From positions 44,768 to 108,767 of the forward strand of contig CANPGB010000009.1 of the NCBI GenBank assembly GCA_947573485.1: a stretch of DNA of 64,000 nt, given 5' to 3'. The notes below the pieces were generated by a model. It was not told the DNA's origin, made no database searches, and was given only the letters and a program-made list of their open reading frames with translations. How positions within the stretch are numbered: the first letter of the stretch is position 1; every line of letters starts with the position of its first letter. The position numbers were made by a program, and so were the translations under genes. The DNA comes from an uncultured Porphyromonadaceae bacterium (GTDB lineage: Bacteria > Bacteroidota > Bacteroidia > Bacteroidales > Muribaculaceae). Shown here in pieces: positions 42,477-52,131 of this stretch.

Positions 42477-45400
42477 ATGAAGCACCTGCGTTTCACTGTT
42501 TTAACTTTTATATTGCTGATGTTTGGTTTCTTCTCGCGTGCCGAATCGAATACGCCGGAGTTTAAAATCCCCGATTTCTCGCTGCCGCGAACCGTTATAA
42601 AAGATGCTTCTGCAGTCCTCGACAAGGCCGACGCCATGCCCGACAGCGGCCCCGTGCGCCTGCGGGCTATCCTTGAGATTCTCACCGCGCAGTGCGCCAT
42701 AGACGCCGACTCGGCTTTCGCCCAGCCGGCTTTCATTGAGGAACAGCTTGCCAAAGGCACCCTCGACGATGCCACCAAGGCCATGTTCCTTACTCTTGAA
42801 GCCGACGTATTCAATAAGATTTATACAAGGGACCAATATGCCTATAATCGGGTCGACGCGCCCCTTGAACCCTATCCTGCCGACATTTCGGAGTGGAGTG
42901 GCGAGCAGCTCCGCACGCGCATTATAGCCCTGCTCGACAGTGCTGTAGCTCTGGCCGACGGCAATACCCCTCTGTCGAAGTTCGATGTCGCCCTCGACTA
43001 TTCGCCGCAGGCGCTTTCATATATCCCTACCGTCAAGGCTTTTGCCCAATATAAGAAATTCGATGCCCTCAGCCGCTTCAGCCGTAGCTCGGGAATTGAC
43101 TATAAACGGCAGGCTTCTGCTTTGGCCCAACGGCTCATCGAAGAGAATCCCGCTCCCTCGGCGCCTTATTTCTATTGGGTAGCTGCCAAGAATACGCTTG
43201 ATCACAAAGACGGCAAACCCCTCATCGAAATTTACAAGAAATATGCCGGATATGAGCCTGCCCGCTACCTGCTCACTGCTGCCAACAGTTATTTATCCAA
43301 GCTTTCGGCATCCGGTATCGTGTATTCCGTAGAATTTGATGTCGCTGCAGCCACAGAGCTCTGCGGGATTTTGAGGCAATCGCTTGCACAGTTCCCCGAC
43401 TGGTACGATAATAACAGACTGAAAAATGCTCTAAACGAACTTACACTCCCCCTTGCCGAAATATCTGTTCCTTCTACTGTGGCGCCGGGCTCCTCATTCG
43501 ACATAAAACTGAAATGGGCAAATGCCGATAGCATAGATATCGCTGTCTATGCGCTGACTCCGACCTTCACCAACTATAGATCGAAGGCGGTAAAGGCTTC
43601 GATGCAGCGTGTCGACATCAAATCGCTGTACCCTGCCTCCACATATGGCACTTCGGAGTATTCGTTTACGCTACCGTCGCCCGGGCGTTATGCTGTGCTG
43701 ACAACTGTCAACGGGAAATATTCAAGTGAAGATTGCTCCATTATAGATGCTTCGCCTATTTATCCATTTGTTGTGAACGGTTGCACCGATTATGCCGTAG
43801 GCGTGGCCGATTTCATCACCGGCAAGCCTGTTAAAGATGCCAAGGTGCTGGTCGGTGACAAGAAGACTGCCAAGAAAACATTGGGTGTGACCGACGGCGA
43901 CGGCCTGCTTATTGGCAAAGCTCCGCAAAACAACGGGTGGAGAGGTCAGGTGCTTGGTTTCAAGTACCAAAACTATATATATGGCTCGAACCGTGATTTG
44001 TACCTCAACAATTTCCACCAACAAAGAGATTTTAACCCGCAGACATCGGTGGTGATATACACCGACCGCCCGATATATCACCCAGGCGATACCATTAACT
44101 GGGCTGCCGTTGCGGCTCTGACTAATTCCTATGGAGAGGGTCAGAAGCTCGCAGAAGGATATGAGTTCGATGTTGAAATTGACAACGCCAATGGCGAGAA
44201 AGTTGACTCGGTTCGTGCCACTGCCGACGGCCTCGGGCGTATCTCGGGCGCCTTTGCAACGCAGAAAGGTACTCTTACAGGATACTATACAATTCACGTA
44301 AAAGATAAGCTTAGTAAATCAGGCGCCGAATCTTTTGTAATGGTCAGCGATTACAAGGCCCCCGTTTTCGAGGCTTCGATAAACTCTGTAGAGCGTGACC
44401 TCCCCGCCAAGGGCGATGTTACAATCAAAGGCAGCGCTCGCACCTACTCGGGCATGCCCGTGGCCGGTGCTAAGGTCGAGGTGCTCATTCAGGGCGCTAT
44501 GCGCTGGCGTTGGTTTGTGCCGCAGACTACCCTCGGCACAGTGGAGACTACCACCGACGCCGATGGCAACTTTACGGTGGTGGTTCCTGAGACCCTCCTC
44601 GAATCTGAGTTGGCCGACGGCGATAAGCCCTACACCGACTTCACCGCCTCGCTTACCGTTACATCTGGAACCGCCGAAACGGCAACAGCTTCGCGCTCCT
44701 TCACCACCGGCAAGCCTTATTCATTGGCCCTCGATACTCCCGAGGCCGTGAATATCGACAAGCCTTTCACGTTCACTGTCAAGGCTTACGATGCCAACTC
44801 CAAGGAGGCGCCCATTGCTCTCTCGTGGAGTCTTGCGTCTAAGGATGATTCCAAAGTTCTGCGCGAGGGTAAGGCTAACGCAGGCACTGCAGTGGAACTC
44901 GACCTCTCGGGGCTGCCTATGGCCGACTATATCTTGTCGGTAGAGCCTGCCGACAGCACTTTAGCAAAAAGCATAAAGTCGAATCCGATAGCGCTTTACA
45001 GCATCGAGGGACGCAAATTGGCTGCCTCGCTGCCCTTCATGTTCATTCCCGACACAAAGGTGCGCCCCGAGGGAGGTAAGCTCTCGGTGCAGATTGGCAC
45101 CAACGCCGATGCAATTTATGTATACTCTTTCGTGCGCTGCGACAGCACCTTGCAAAAGTCGGATGTTCACCGTGTAAAGCGCGGATTCTCAAAAATCAAG
45201 ATTGAGCTGCCCGACGGCTTTAACGCCGCCGACGCTCAGGTGGTGCTCCTGGCAGTGCGTCAGGGCAAGCTACTTGAGTCGACTTTGACCATTGAGAAAG
45301 AGGCTGCTGAGAAGGTGGAGATAATCGCCGAAAGCTTCCGCGACCGACTCCTGCCGGGAGCCTCCGAGACATGGCGCTTCCGCCTTGCAAAAGGCTCCGA

Positions 45401-47990
45401 AGGCATTGCCGATGCAGGCTTCATAGCCACGATGTACGACAAAGCCCTCGATGACCTCTACAGCATGCAGTGGCCCTCGCACTTCAATTTCTATAGCAGA
45501 CGCTACGGCCTTGGTCTTTCGTATAATGGTATTTATGACGTCCATGGTGGTGCCCGCGGTTTGCTTGAACGGCTTAAAACCTCAGCTGTTCAATGGCCCG
45601 CTTTCCGCTTCTACGGCAACTACCGCTTGACTTCGGGCGGAATGTACTACGCGCGCGGCCTGAAAATGTCTGTCACATCGGCGTCCAATGCTGCCGTTAC
45701 CGACTTGCTGATAGTTGAAGATGATTCTGTGGAGAGAGAAGAACTCGCCGCTCCCGAGGCTGCTGCCGACGCCGCCGACGGTGGAGCACGCGAAAGTCAG
45801 ATTGAGTATCGAGAAGGCGATGTGCCACTCGCTTTCTGGCGCCCCTCATTGGTAACCGATGCCGAGGGAAATGTCGACCTCGTGTTCACCGTGCCCAATG
45901 CCAACACCACATGGCAGCTCCGCACTGTTGCGTGGAGCCGCGAGCTCGATGTCGCAACCTTTGCCGCTCAGGCTATGGCCAACAAACCTGTGATGGTGCA
46001 ACCCAATGTGCCGCGCTTCCTCCGTCAGGGCGACAAGGCTCAGGTTCTCGCCACCGTATTCAATAATTCCGACGACACGCAGGCTGTGACCGCCACTGCC
46101 GAGATTTTTGACCTCGCTACCGGCGCAGTTCTCTCTGCCGTAACCCGCACCGACACCCTCGCCTCCAAGGCTTCGGCCACCATAGGTATCAACGTCGAGG
46201 CTCCCGTCGACGCCTCTGCTATCGGCTACCGCGTGCGTGCCGTAGCGGGCAACTTCGCCGACGGCGAGCAGGCCGCCATACCCGTACTCTCGTCGGCAGC
46301 CGCTATTATCGAGAGCACCGATTTCTATCTCAACCCGGGCGAGAACAAGCCTTTCGAGTTCACTCTCGACGCCACCGATGATGCCACCCTCACCCTGCAG
46401 TACTGCCAGAATCCCACATGGACCATTGTCAAGGCCATGCGAGGCCTCGCTGCAACCGAGTCGCTCTCGTCGACAGGCCTCGCCGGACAACTCTTCTCAG
46501 CCCTCACTGCACGTCATCTCCTTGCCACCAACCCGCAGATTGCCGAGGCTATTGCCGCATGGCGTGACAATCCCGGCGAGGAGGCGCTCAAATCAATGCT
46601 CGAGAAGAACGAGACCCTCAAGCAACTGATGCTCGAGCAGACGCCTTGGGTGCAGGCTGCAAAATCGCAGACGCAGCGCATGGCAGCACTCGCCGACCTC
46701 CTCGACAGCGCTCGTGCCGAGAAAGCCATTGCCGACGCCAAGGCAGCCCTCGCCAAGCTGCAAAAGCCCGACGGCGGTTTCGCATGGGGCTCTTGGAGCC
46801 GCGAGTCATCGGTATGGGCAACCTCTACCGTCCTCACCACCATGGGTATAGCCCGCTCGCTCGGCATGCTCGACGATTCTTTCGACGCACTTCTGCAGCC
46901 TGCCTTCGCCTACCTGCAGGCTAAGGCCGTAGAGGCTAAAGTGAGCACCGACCACGACCTCGCCCTTATCGCCGCCTACTTCCCCTCCTATAAGCAGAGC
47001 GTCGCAGGCGGCAAGATTATACGCGCCACAGTTGCCGACATCGCCGCAAACTGGAAGAAGAACACCACTGTAGATAAGGCCTATGCCGTGTATATCCTCA
47101 ACAGTAGCGGACGCCCCACAGAGGCCGCCAAGGTACTGGCCTCTATCAGGCAGTTTGCCGTTGAGCAGCCCGGCAAGGGTCTTTGCTTCCCCAACGTTTC
47201 CGACATCCGCGCCTACGCCACCATTATTCAGGCCTATGCCGCTATGAAAGCCCCTGATGCCGAGCTCGACGCCCTCCGTCAATGGATTATAGTGCGGGCG
47301 CAGGCGCTCGACGACCTCGGCGCTTATAACCCCGACTACGTCATCGCTGCAATAATGCTCACCGGTTCCGACTGGACCTCGGCTCCCGTAGATAATCTCG
47401 TGAAGGTCAACGGCAAAGCTCTCGCAATCGACAAGGTAGAGAGCAGCACCGGCTACTTCGCCCAGACCCTCCCCGCAATGGACGGCAAACTCACCGTTAC
47501 CGTGCGGCCCAACGGCGTCACCCCCTCATATGGCTCGGTGACAAGCCTTTTCAAGCGCACGGCAACCGAGGTTGAGGCTCGCCCCGGCACCGACCTCGCC
47601 ATTGAGAAGCACTTCCTGGTCGAGAACGACGGCAAGTGGGTGGAAACCAAAACTTTCGCCCTCGGGCAGCGCGTACGTATCCAACTCACCCTCAAAGTGA
47701 AGCGCGACCTCGAGTATGTGAGCATCGCCGATGAGCGGGCAGCTACCTTCGAGCCTGTCGACCAGCTCCCCGGCTACGTATGGGACGCCCAACTCGCCTT
47801 CTACCGCGAGAACCTCGACGCCTCGACGCGCCTATTCATCTCTTGGCTGCCCAAAGGCACCTACCACATCACCTACGACATGACCGCCGCAGCCGCCGGC
47901 ACCTTCTCTTCGGGAATAGCTACCCTCCAGAGCCAATACGCTCCCGAACTCACCGCCCACAGCGCCGGCTGCATGGTAGAAGTAAGGTAG
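42477..47990 (+). CDS. Alpha-2-macroglobulin family protein, no thioester motif
   Basis: 1837 residues. Signal peptide MKHLRFTVLTFILLMFGFFSRA, then a helical N-region (about residues 25-325), macroglobulin-type beta-sandwich domains (YTDRPIYHPGDTINWAAVAA about 530-550 is the MG-repeat signature), and the A2M core (PLAFWRPSLVTDAEGNVDL, TVPNANTTWQLRTVAWS, QPNVPRFLRQGDK). An acidic, Ala-rich stretch before the core (about residues 1080-1105) may be the bait region. At the position where bacterial proteins carry Cys-x-Glu-Gln the sequence reads ATESLSSTGLAGQ, so no thioester can form. Probably periplasmic or outer-membrane; protease trapping without the covalent step, or another role, is inferred. 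Confidence 0.88.
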   Translation: MKHLRFTVLTFILLMFGFFSRAESNTPEFKIPDFSLPRTVIKDASAVLDKADAMPDSGPVRLRAILEILTAQCAIDADSAFAQPAFIEEQLAKGTLDDATKAMFLTLEADVFNKIYTRDQYAYNRVDAPLEPYPADISEWSGEQLRTRIIALLDSAVALADGNTPLSKFDVALDYSPQALSYIPTVKAFAQYKKFDALSRFSRSSGIDYKRQASALAQRLIEENPAPSAPYFYWVAAKNTLDHKDGKPLIEIYKKYAGYEPARYLLTAANSYLSKLSASGIVYSVEFDVAAATELCGILRQSLAQFPDWYDNNRLKNALNELTLPLAEISVPSTVAPGSSFDIKLKWANADSIDIAVYALTPTFTNYRSKAVKASMQRVDIKSLYPASTYGTSEYSFTLPSPGRYAVLTTVNGKYSSEDCSIIDASPIYPFVVNGCTDYAVGVADFITGKPVKDAKVLVGDKKTAKKTLGVTDGDGLLIGKAPQNNGWRGQVLGFKYQNYIYGSNRDLYLNNFHQQRDFNPQTSVVIYTDRPIYHPGDTINWAAVAALTNSYGEGQKLAEGYEFDVEIDNANGEKVDSVRATADGLGRISGAFATQKGTLTGYYTIHVKDKLSKSGAESFVMVSDYKAPVFEASINSVERDLPAKGDVTIKGSARTYSGMPVAGAKVEVLIQGAMRWRWFVPQTTLGTVETTTDADGNFTVVVPETLLESELADGDKPYTDFTASLTVTSGTAETATASRSFTTGKPYSLALDTPEAVNIDKPFTFTVKAYDANSKEAPIALSWSLASKDDSKVLREGKANAGTAVELDLSGLPMADYILSVEPADSTLAKSIKSNPIALYSIEGRKLAASLPFMFIPDTKVRPEGGKLSVQIGTNADAIYVYSFVRCDSTLQKSDVHRVKRGFSKIKIELPDGFNAADAQVVLLAVRQGKLLESTLTIEKEAAEKVEIIAESFRDRLLPGASETWRFRLAKGSEGIADAGFIATMYDKALDDLYSMQWPSHFNFYSRRYGLGLSYNGIYDVHGGARGLLERLKTSAVQWPAFRFYGNYRLTSGGMYYARGLKMSVTSASNAAVTDLLIVEDDSVEREELAAPEAAADAADGGARESQIEYREGDVPLAFWRPSLVTDAEGNVDLVFTVPNANTTWQLRTVAWSRELDVATFAAQAMANKPVMVQPNVPRFLRQGDKAQVLATVFNNSDDTQAVTATAEIFDLATGAVLSAVTRTDTLASKASATIGINVEAPVDASAIGYRVRAVAGNFADGEQAAIPVLSSAAAIIESTDFYLNPGENKPFEFTLDATDDATLTLQYCQNPTWTIVKAMRGLAATESLSSTGLAGQLFSALTARHLLATNPQIAEAIAAWRDNPGEEALKSMLEKNETLKQLMLEQTPWVQAAKSQTQRMAALADLLDSARAEKAIADAKAALAKLQKPDGGFAWGSWSRESSVWATSTVLTTMGIARSLGMLDDSFDALLQPAFAYLQAKAVEAKVSTDHDLALIAAYFPSYKQSVAGGKIIRATVADIAANWKKNTTVDKAYAVYILNSSGRPTEAAKVLASIRQFAVEQPGKGLCFPNVSDIRAYATIIQAYAAMKAPDAELDALRQWIIVRAQALDDLGAYNPDYVIAAIMLTGSDWTSAPVDNLVKVNGKALAIDKVESSTGYFAQTLPAMDGKLTVTVRPNGVTPSYGSVTSLFKRTATEVEARPGTDLAIEKHFLVENDGKWVETKTFALGQRVRIQLTLKVKRDLEYVSIADERAATFEPVDQLPGYVWDAQLAFYRENLDASTRLFISWLPKGTYHITYDMTAAAAGTFSSGIATLQSQYAPELTAHSAGCMVEVR

Positions 47991-48009
47991 AACAGTCAAA
48001 TACAAAAAA

Positions 48010-48048
48010 GGGGAGGCTGTGTCATACGACATAGCCTCCTCATTTTTT
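48010..48048. terminator. Terminator of the A2M gene, recurring GAGGCTGTGTC type
   Basis: GAGGCTGTGTC (48013-48023) pairs with GACATAGCCTC (48028-48038), one G-T-type mismatch, ATAC loop, then six Ts. A close copy with the same stem core is at 63688-63719. Confidence 0.8.
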
Positions 48049-48132
48049 AGGTTATAAGTTTGTTGGCGGGGCGAATCTATCGCCGGTATACCTGTGCCGC
48101 TTCTGGCGTTGAGGGTTTAATGCGCTATGTAT

Positions 48133-48471
48133 TTAATCATCTAATAATGTCTCCACCTCATGTTTGAGTAAAGGCATGTGATTTATAACAATGCCCCAGA
48201 GAATATCCGGTTTTAATGAATCATAGGCATGAATTACAAAATTGCGGGTATCGACTACTTTGCGGGCAGATGTGATTGCGATTTCAGGTTTTATTTTGAG
48301 AACCTGATTCATGGCCTCGCCCATTATCTCGATATTTCGTTCAACACCTCTTCTGAAAAGAGTGTCATTGCAGAATGTGGCATATTCCTTCGGTCGGTCT
48401 GCCATAAACGATTCTATCTCTAAAATCGAAGATAGAATATCAGTGAGATACTTCCGGAGTTTTCTATCCAT
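48133..48471 (-). CDS. hepT: HepT-family HEPN toxin (DUF86)
   Basis: 112 residues, all helical. It carries the HEPN ribonuclease signature R-x4-H-x-Y as Arg76, His81 and Tyr83 (RNFVIHAY). HepT toxins cut RNA, and in characterised pairs the antitoxin silences them by adding AMP to the Tyr of this motif. It overlaps the upstream MntA antitoxin gene by eight bases. All key residues are intact. Start and stop are clear. Confidence 0.92.
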   Translation of the reverse strand: MDRKLRKYLTDILSSILEIESFMADRPKEYATFCNDTLFRRGVERNIEIMGEAMNQVLKIKPEIAITSARKVVDTRNFVIHAYDSLKPDILWGIVINHMPLLKHEVETLLDD

Positions 48472-48766
48472 AAATTAAAAACTTCGTTTCGTCAAGCTCT
48501 TCTTTAAAAAAAGGATTCTTCACCGCTGTTTCATCAACGAGGTCAACTTTTCTGCCGAATAATGCCATTAACGCATGGTAAAAGTCAAAATAGTTGTCGG
48601 CATAATTGCGGTAATCAATCTCTGAGTTGAAGTTAACGAGTATGTCAACATCGCTATCCTCGTTGAATCGTGAAGTAAGAATCGAGCCAAAGGCATAAAG
48701 CTTGCTTACCTTATACTTCTTGCATAAGGCCGACAGCTTCTGTATATTGTCGTTTATCAACTTCAT
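48464..48766 (-). CDS. mntA: MntA-family nucleotidyltransferase antitoxin
   Basis: 100 residues with the minimal nucleotidyltransferase motif GSx10DxD: Gly27-Ser28, then Asp39 and Asp41 (GSILTSRFNEDSDVDILV). In this family the enzyme AMPylates the partner HEPN toxin. It is first in the two-gene operon, eight bases overlapping hepT. The promoter is so close that the leader would be about five nt. The operon sits between the A2M gene and guaA, separated from guaA only by that gene's terminator. Confidence 0.92.
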   Translation of the reverse strand: MKLINDNIQKLSALCKKYKVSKLYAFGSILTSRFNEDSDVDILVNFNSEIDYRNYADNYFDFYHALMALFGRKVDLVDETAVKNPFFKEELDETKFLIYG

Positions 48767-48776
48767 AAGTGGTCTA

Positions 48777-48807
48777 CAAAATTACAATTATTTTATAGTA
48801 TAACAAA
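48777..48807 (-). promoter_or_regulatory. Promoter of mntA-hepT
   Basis: Minus strand: TTTG (48804-48807), 19 nt, TAATTTTG (48777-48784), an exact consensus. The expected start point is about five nt before the ATG at 48766, so the mRNA is nearly leaderless. The -33 box touches the T-run of the guaA terminator. Confidence 0.75.
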
Positions 48808-48809
48808 AA

Positions 48810-48849
48810 ATCAAGTCGCCGGATTTCATTTTTGTTCCGGCGACTTGAT
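48810..48849 (-). terminator. Terminator of guaA
   Basis: A perfect 14-bp stem, ATCAAGTCGCCGGA (48810-48823) and complement (48836-48849), 12-nt loop; on the minus strand followed by TTTTTTGTT. Confidence 0.85.
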
Positions 48850-48872
48850 ATATATGGTAACGTTCTGACTGT

Positions 48873-50402
48873 TTATTCCCACTCGATAGTGGCCGGTGGT
48901 TTCGACGAGATGTCGTAGCATACGCGGTTCACGCCGCGCACCTTGTTGATAATCTCATTTGAAACCTTGGCGAGGAACTCGTAGGGGAGGTGAGCCCAGT
49001 CGGCGGTCATGGCGTCGGTCGAGGTCACGGCGCGGAGTGCCACGGCGCGCTCGTAGGTGCGCTCGTCGCCCATTACGCCCACGCTCTGCACGGGCAGGAG
49101 TATCACACCGGCCTGCCATACTTGGTCGTAGAGGCCGCTGTCGCGCAGACCCTTGATAAAGATGTGGTCGGCTTCCTGGAGCACGGCCACTTTCTCGCGG
49201 GTCACTTCGCCCAGGATGCGCACGGCAAGGCCGGGACCGGGGAAGGGGTGACGGCTTATGAGGTGCTCGGGCATGCCTAAGGCACGGCCCACGGCGCGCA
49301 CTTCGTCTTTGAAGAGCAGGCGCAGGGGCTCGCAGAGCTTGAGATTCATGCGCTCGGGGAGGCCGCCCACGTTGTGGTGGCTCTTGATTACGGTGCCCGT
49401 TATCGACAGCGACTCTATGCAGTCGGGGTAGATTGTGCCCTGTGCGAGCCACTTGGCGTCGGTAATCTTGTGGGCTTCGGCGTCGAACACTTCTATAAAG
49501 TCGGCGCCTATAATCTTGCGTTTGCGTTCGGGGTCGGTGGCACCTGCCAAGTCGGCAAAGAACTTATCCGACGCATCGACGCCGCGCACGTTCAGCCCCA
49601 GGCACTCGTAGTCGCGGAGCACGTCGGCAAATTCGTTTTTGCGCAGCATGCCGTGGTCAACAAAGATGCAGGTGAGGTTCGAGCCTATGGCACGGTTGAG
49701 GAGAACGGCGGCAACCGAAGAGTCGACACCGCCGCTGAGGCCGAGAATCACGCGGTCGTTGCCAAGCTGGCGGCGGAGTTCGGCAACAGTACTCTCTATA
49801 AACGACTCCGCGCTCCACGAGCAGCTCGCGCCGCAGATGTCTACAGCAAAATTGCGCAGCAGCTGCATGCCGCACTCGCTGTGGTAAACCTCGGGGTGGA
49901 ACTGCACGCCCCACATCTTGCCGGGGGCCGCAAAGGCTGCGAAGCGCACCTCGGGGGTCGAGGCCACGCAGCTGTAACCCTCAGGGAGGGCCGTAATGGT
50001 ATCGCCGTGGCTCATCCATACCTGCGCGCCCGTTTCGATGCCTTTGAATAGCGGGCAGGAAGCGTCGATATAGGTGAGGTGTGCACGGCCATATTCGCGC
50101 GAGGGGGCAGGTTCAACCTTGCCGCCGGCTGTGAGCGACATGAGCTGTGCGCCGTAGCAGATGCCGAGCACCGGCACGCGGGCTGCGATAGCTGCGATGT
50201 CGGTGGTGAAAGCGCCCTTGTCGTAAACCGACAGGGGGCTGCCCGAGAGAATCACGCCGATTATACCTTGTTCTTGTTCCTGCCCGAAAGGATACTTGTT
50301 GTATGGCAGAATTTCGCTGTAGATGTTCAGCTCGCGGATGCGGCGCCCTATGAGCTGCGTGGTCTGCGAACCAAAATCGAGAATTACTATTTTCTCCTGC
50401 AT
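48873..50402 (-). CDS. guaA: GMP synthase (glutamine-hydrolysing)
   Basis: 509 residues, full length. Converts XMP to GMP with ATP and glutamine, the step after guaB. The N-terminal class I amidotransferase has the nucleophile in [11 protein letters not shown] and the late His/Glu in [11 protein letters not shown]. The ATP-pyrophosphatase P-loop is [11 protein letters not shown]. The C-terminal dimerisation domain ends [18 protein letters not shown]. The frame continues 37 codons upstream through the promoter, so Met at 50402 ([13 protein letters not shown]) is the start. Confidence 0.97.
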   Translation of the reverse strand: MQEKIVILDFGSQTTQLIGRRIRELNIYSEILPYNKYPFGQEQEQGIIGVILSGSPLSVYDKGAFTTDIAAIAARVPVLGICYGAQLMSLTAGGKVEPAPSREYGRAHLTYIDASCPLFKGIETGAQVWMSHGDTITALPEGYSCVASTPEVRFAAFAAPGKMWGVQFHPEVYHSECGMQLLRNFAVDICGASCSWSAESFIESTVAELRRQLGNDRVILGLSGGVDSSVAAVLLNRAIGSNLTCIFVDHGMLRKNEFADVLRDYECLGLNVRGVDASDKFFADLAGATDPERKRKIIGADFIEVFDAEAHKITDAKWLAQGTIYPDCIESLSITGTVIKSHHNVGGLPERMNLKLCEPLRLLFKDEVRAVGRALGMPEHLISRHPFPGPGLAVRILGEVTREKVAVLQEADHIFIKGLRDSGLYDQVWQAGVILLPVQSVGVMGDERTYERAVALRAVTSTDAMTADWAHLPYEFLAKVSNEIINKVRGVNRVCYDISSKPPATIEWE

Positions 50403-50433
50403 AAAGGTGGAATAGGAAATGTGGAATTTTTTG

Positions 50434-50465
50434 CAAAGATACGAATAAGCGAGCGCAAAGGCAAA
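50434..50465 (-). promoter_or_regulatory. Promoter of guaA
   Basis: Minus strand: TTTG (50462-50465), 20 nt, TATCTTTG (50434-50441), about 30 nt before the ATG. It overlaps the palindromic repeat at 50452-50489. Confidence 0.75.
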
Positions 50466-50660
50466 TTTATTTGCCCTTTGCCGAGCGCAGAAGTATCTTC
50501 GGCAAACTGCCAACGATACGAATAAGCGAGCGAAGAGTATCCGAAAGAGCGTCCGGCAGGACGCTGATTAATCCAGTAACCCCGCACGCCGGAGCTAAAA
50601 GCGGAGGCGTGCGGGGTTTATAGGAGGCAAAGGTGCGCGTCCGGCAGGACGCGGATTAAC
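50443..50660. repeat. Composite repeat block in the guaA upstream gap
   Basis: Contents in order: CGAATAAGCGAGCG (50443-50456) and again at 50518-50531; an inverted repeat around GGCAAATTTATTTGCC (50461-50476); hairpin box GCGTCC-GGCA... GGACGC with GATTAATCCAGTAA (50549-50579); a strong 13-bp hairpin AACCCCGCACGCC/complement (50578-50618); a second hairpin box ending GGATTAA (50637-50660). The same order of parts occurs at 63752-63968. The remaining gap to 50769 shows no gene. Confidence 0.75.
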
Positions 50661-50769
50661 AAGGTCAGGCGAGTTGAGACCCGCTTATACTTCAGTACAC
50701 GGCTTCTTTAGGAGCATTGTACGAGTCGTGAGTCCCTGCGTTTCATTGCTACTCACACTTGCTTTTCCC

Positions 50770-52131
50770 TTATCTTCTGAGGCGTGATTCAAGCTCGGTG
50801 AGTTTTTCGCGGGCTTCGCCGGTGGCGCGTGCTTTCGCATCGGCTACCAGAGCCATACACTCGTCTTTGCTTAAGAAGGGGTTATGAAGATTGAGGTTTG
50901 TTATTCGTTTCATCCATATTCCTGAGTTCATGGTGGGGTGGGTGCTCCAACTGTAAGTGAAGATCTTTCCTTCGGCTTGATTGAATTTGAGCACATATTG
51001 AGTGATAAGATTATAAACATTCATTGGGTCGTCGTTTATCATATCATCAAAGTATAGCATAAGTTCGTTATTGTCGCCTGCAATTTTATATAAAATCAGT
51101 GACATGGTAGCCGGGAATGGCGCGTAGCCTCCCGCCTCCGGAATCCTTTTCGCCCATTTTCGTGCCTCCGTTGCTTTTCCTTCCTTATAAAGCGCGATTG
51201 CATGAGCCCATATGGCGGCAAGATTATCGAGTTCGGCGGAGTTTTCGATTTCGATGATTCTACATCTTGTTTCAAAAGAGGCTTGCTGATTTTCTTTAGA
51301 AAATCTCTCGGCAGCTTGCTTTCGTTCGTATGATGCATCTTTACTCAACTTATCCCGTTCGTAGTAAGGGGCTCTCTCAATACGATAAAACAACTCGTCG
51401 ATATCGCCTTGGGATATGTTTTCCCCCTTATATTTCCGCATAGTGTCCATCATCTCAAGAAGCTTTTCCATTGCCGGAGTCTTGCTGCCGTTTGCTTTCT
51501 CGTAAGCCGTAATGTAGCTTTTGGGGATGCTAATGACCCCTCTGGCCATATAGATAGGTGCATATTTCTCTATGCCCTCGGCATTGCCTGCATCGGCTGC
51601 TATTTTATAGAGGGGTTCAAGGTACTTTGTATAAAACTTGTAGTTGGCACACATCTCAGGATACATGGCAGCTATCTGCTCGGCAACATCCGCGCTACAT
51701 CTGCCCTTCATCCATTTTTTTGTAGATGCGGTTTCATCTTTGGTGTTGCCCGCTGCCACATTCTCCTGCAGTTGCTGCTGGTAGAGGCGTGCGCGCTCGA
51801 GAGCTGTCTTGGGCATTTTTTTCTTAACTCCGTTGTCAAGGAGCTTCTTGTATTTTTCGGGATTCTTCTCTATGCCGTCCCAAGAGGTGTAGAGATTGGC
51901 ATGGTGTATGTAGGCATCGTCGCATTTTTCTTTCTCAGCCTTCTTATACCATTCCTCGGCTTTTTTGGCGTCTTTGGCCACGCCGTCGCCCTTGGCATAA
52001 GCGTCGCCAACGGCGAGCATGGCCTCTACGTCGCCGCCTTTCGCTTTCTTTTCAAGCTCTTTGCTGTACTGCGCTGTGGCGCTGCCTGCAGCAAGCACGG
52101 CAGCGAGCATGAGCATTATCAGTTTTTTCAT
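50770..52131 (-). CDS. Sel1-like/TPR periplasmic protein
   Basis: 453 residues. Signal peptide MKKLIMLMLAAVLAAGSATAQ. One Sel1-like repeat is visible at about residues 24-68 (AKGGDVEAMLAVGDAYAKGD, KKAEEWYKKAEKEKCDDA). The remainder is helical with weaker repeats and a later domain of unknown type. Such repeats hold protein complexes. It begins one base into the stop of the upstream gene (shared position 52131), so the two are coupled. No enzyme motif recognised. Confidence 0.7.
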   Translation of the reverse strand: MKKLIMLMLAAVLAAGSATAQYSKELEKKAKGGDVEAMLAVGDAYAKGDGVAKDAKKAEEWYKKAEKEKCDDAYIHHANLYTSWDGIEKNPEKYKKLLDNGVKKKMPKTALERARLYQQQLQENVAAGNTKDETASTKKWMKGRCSADVAEQIAAMYPEMCANYKFYTKYLEPLYKIAADAGNAEGIEKYAPIYMARGVISIPKSYITAYEKANGSKTPAMEKLLEMMDTMRKYKGENISQGDIDELFYRIERAPYYERDKLSKDASYERKQAAERFSKENQQASFETRCRIIEIENSAELDNLAAIWAHAIALYKEGKATEARKWAKRIPEAGGYAPFPATMSLILYKIAGDNNELMLYFDDMINDDPMNVYNLITQYVLKFNQAEGKIFTYSWSTHPTMNSGIWMKRITNLNLHNPFLSKDECMALVADAKARATGEAREKLTELESRLRR

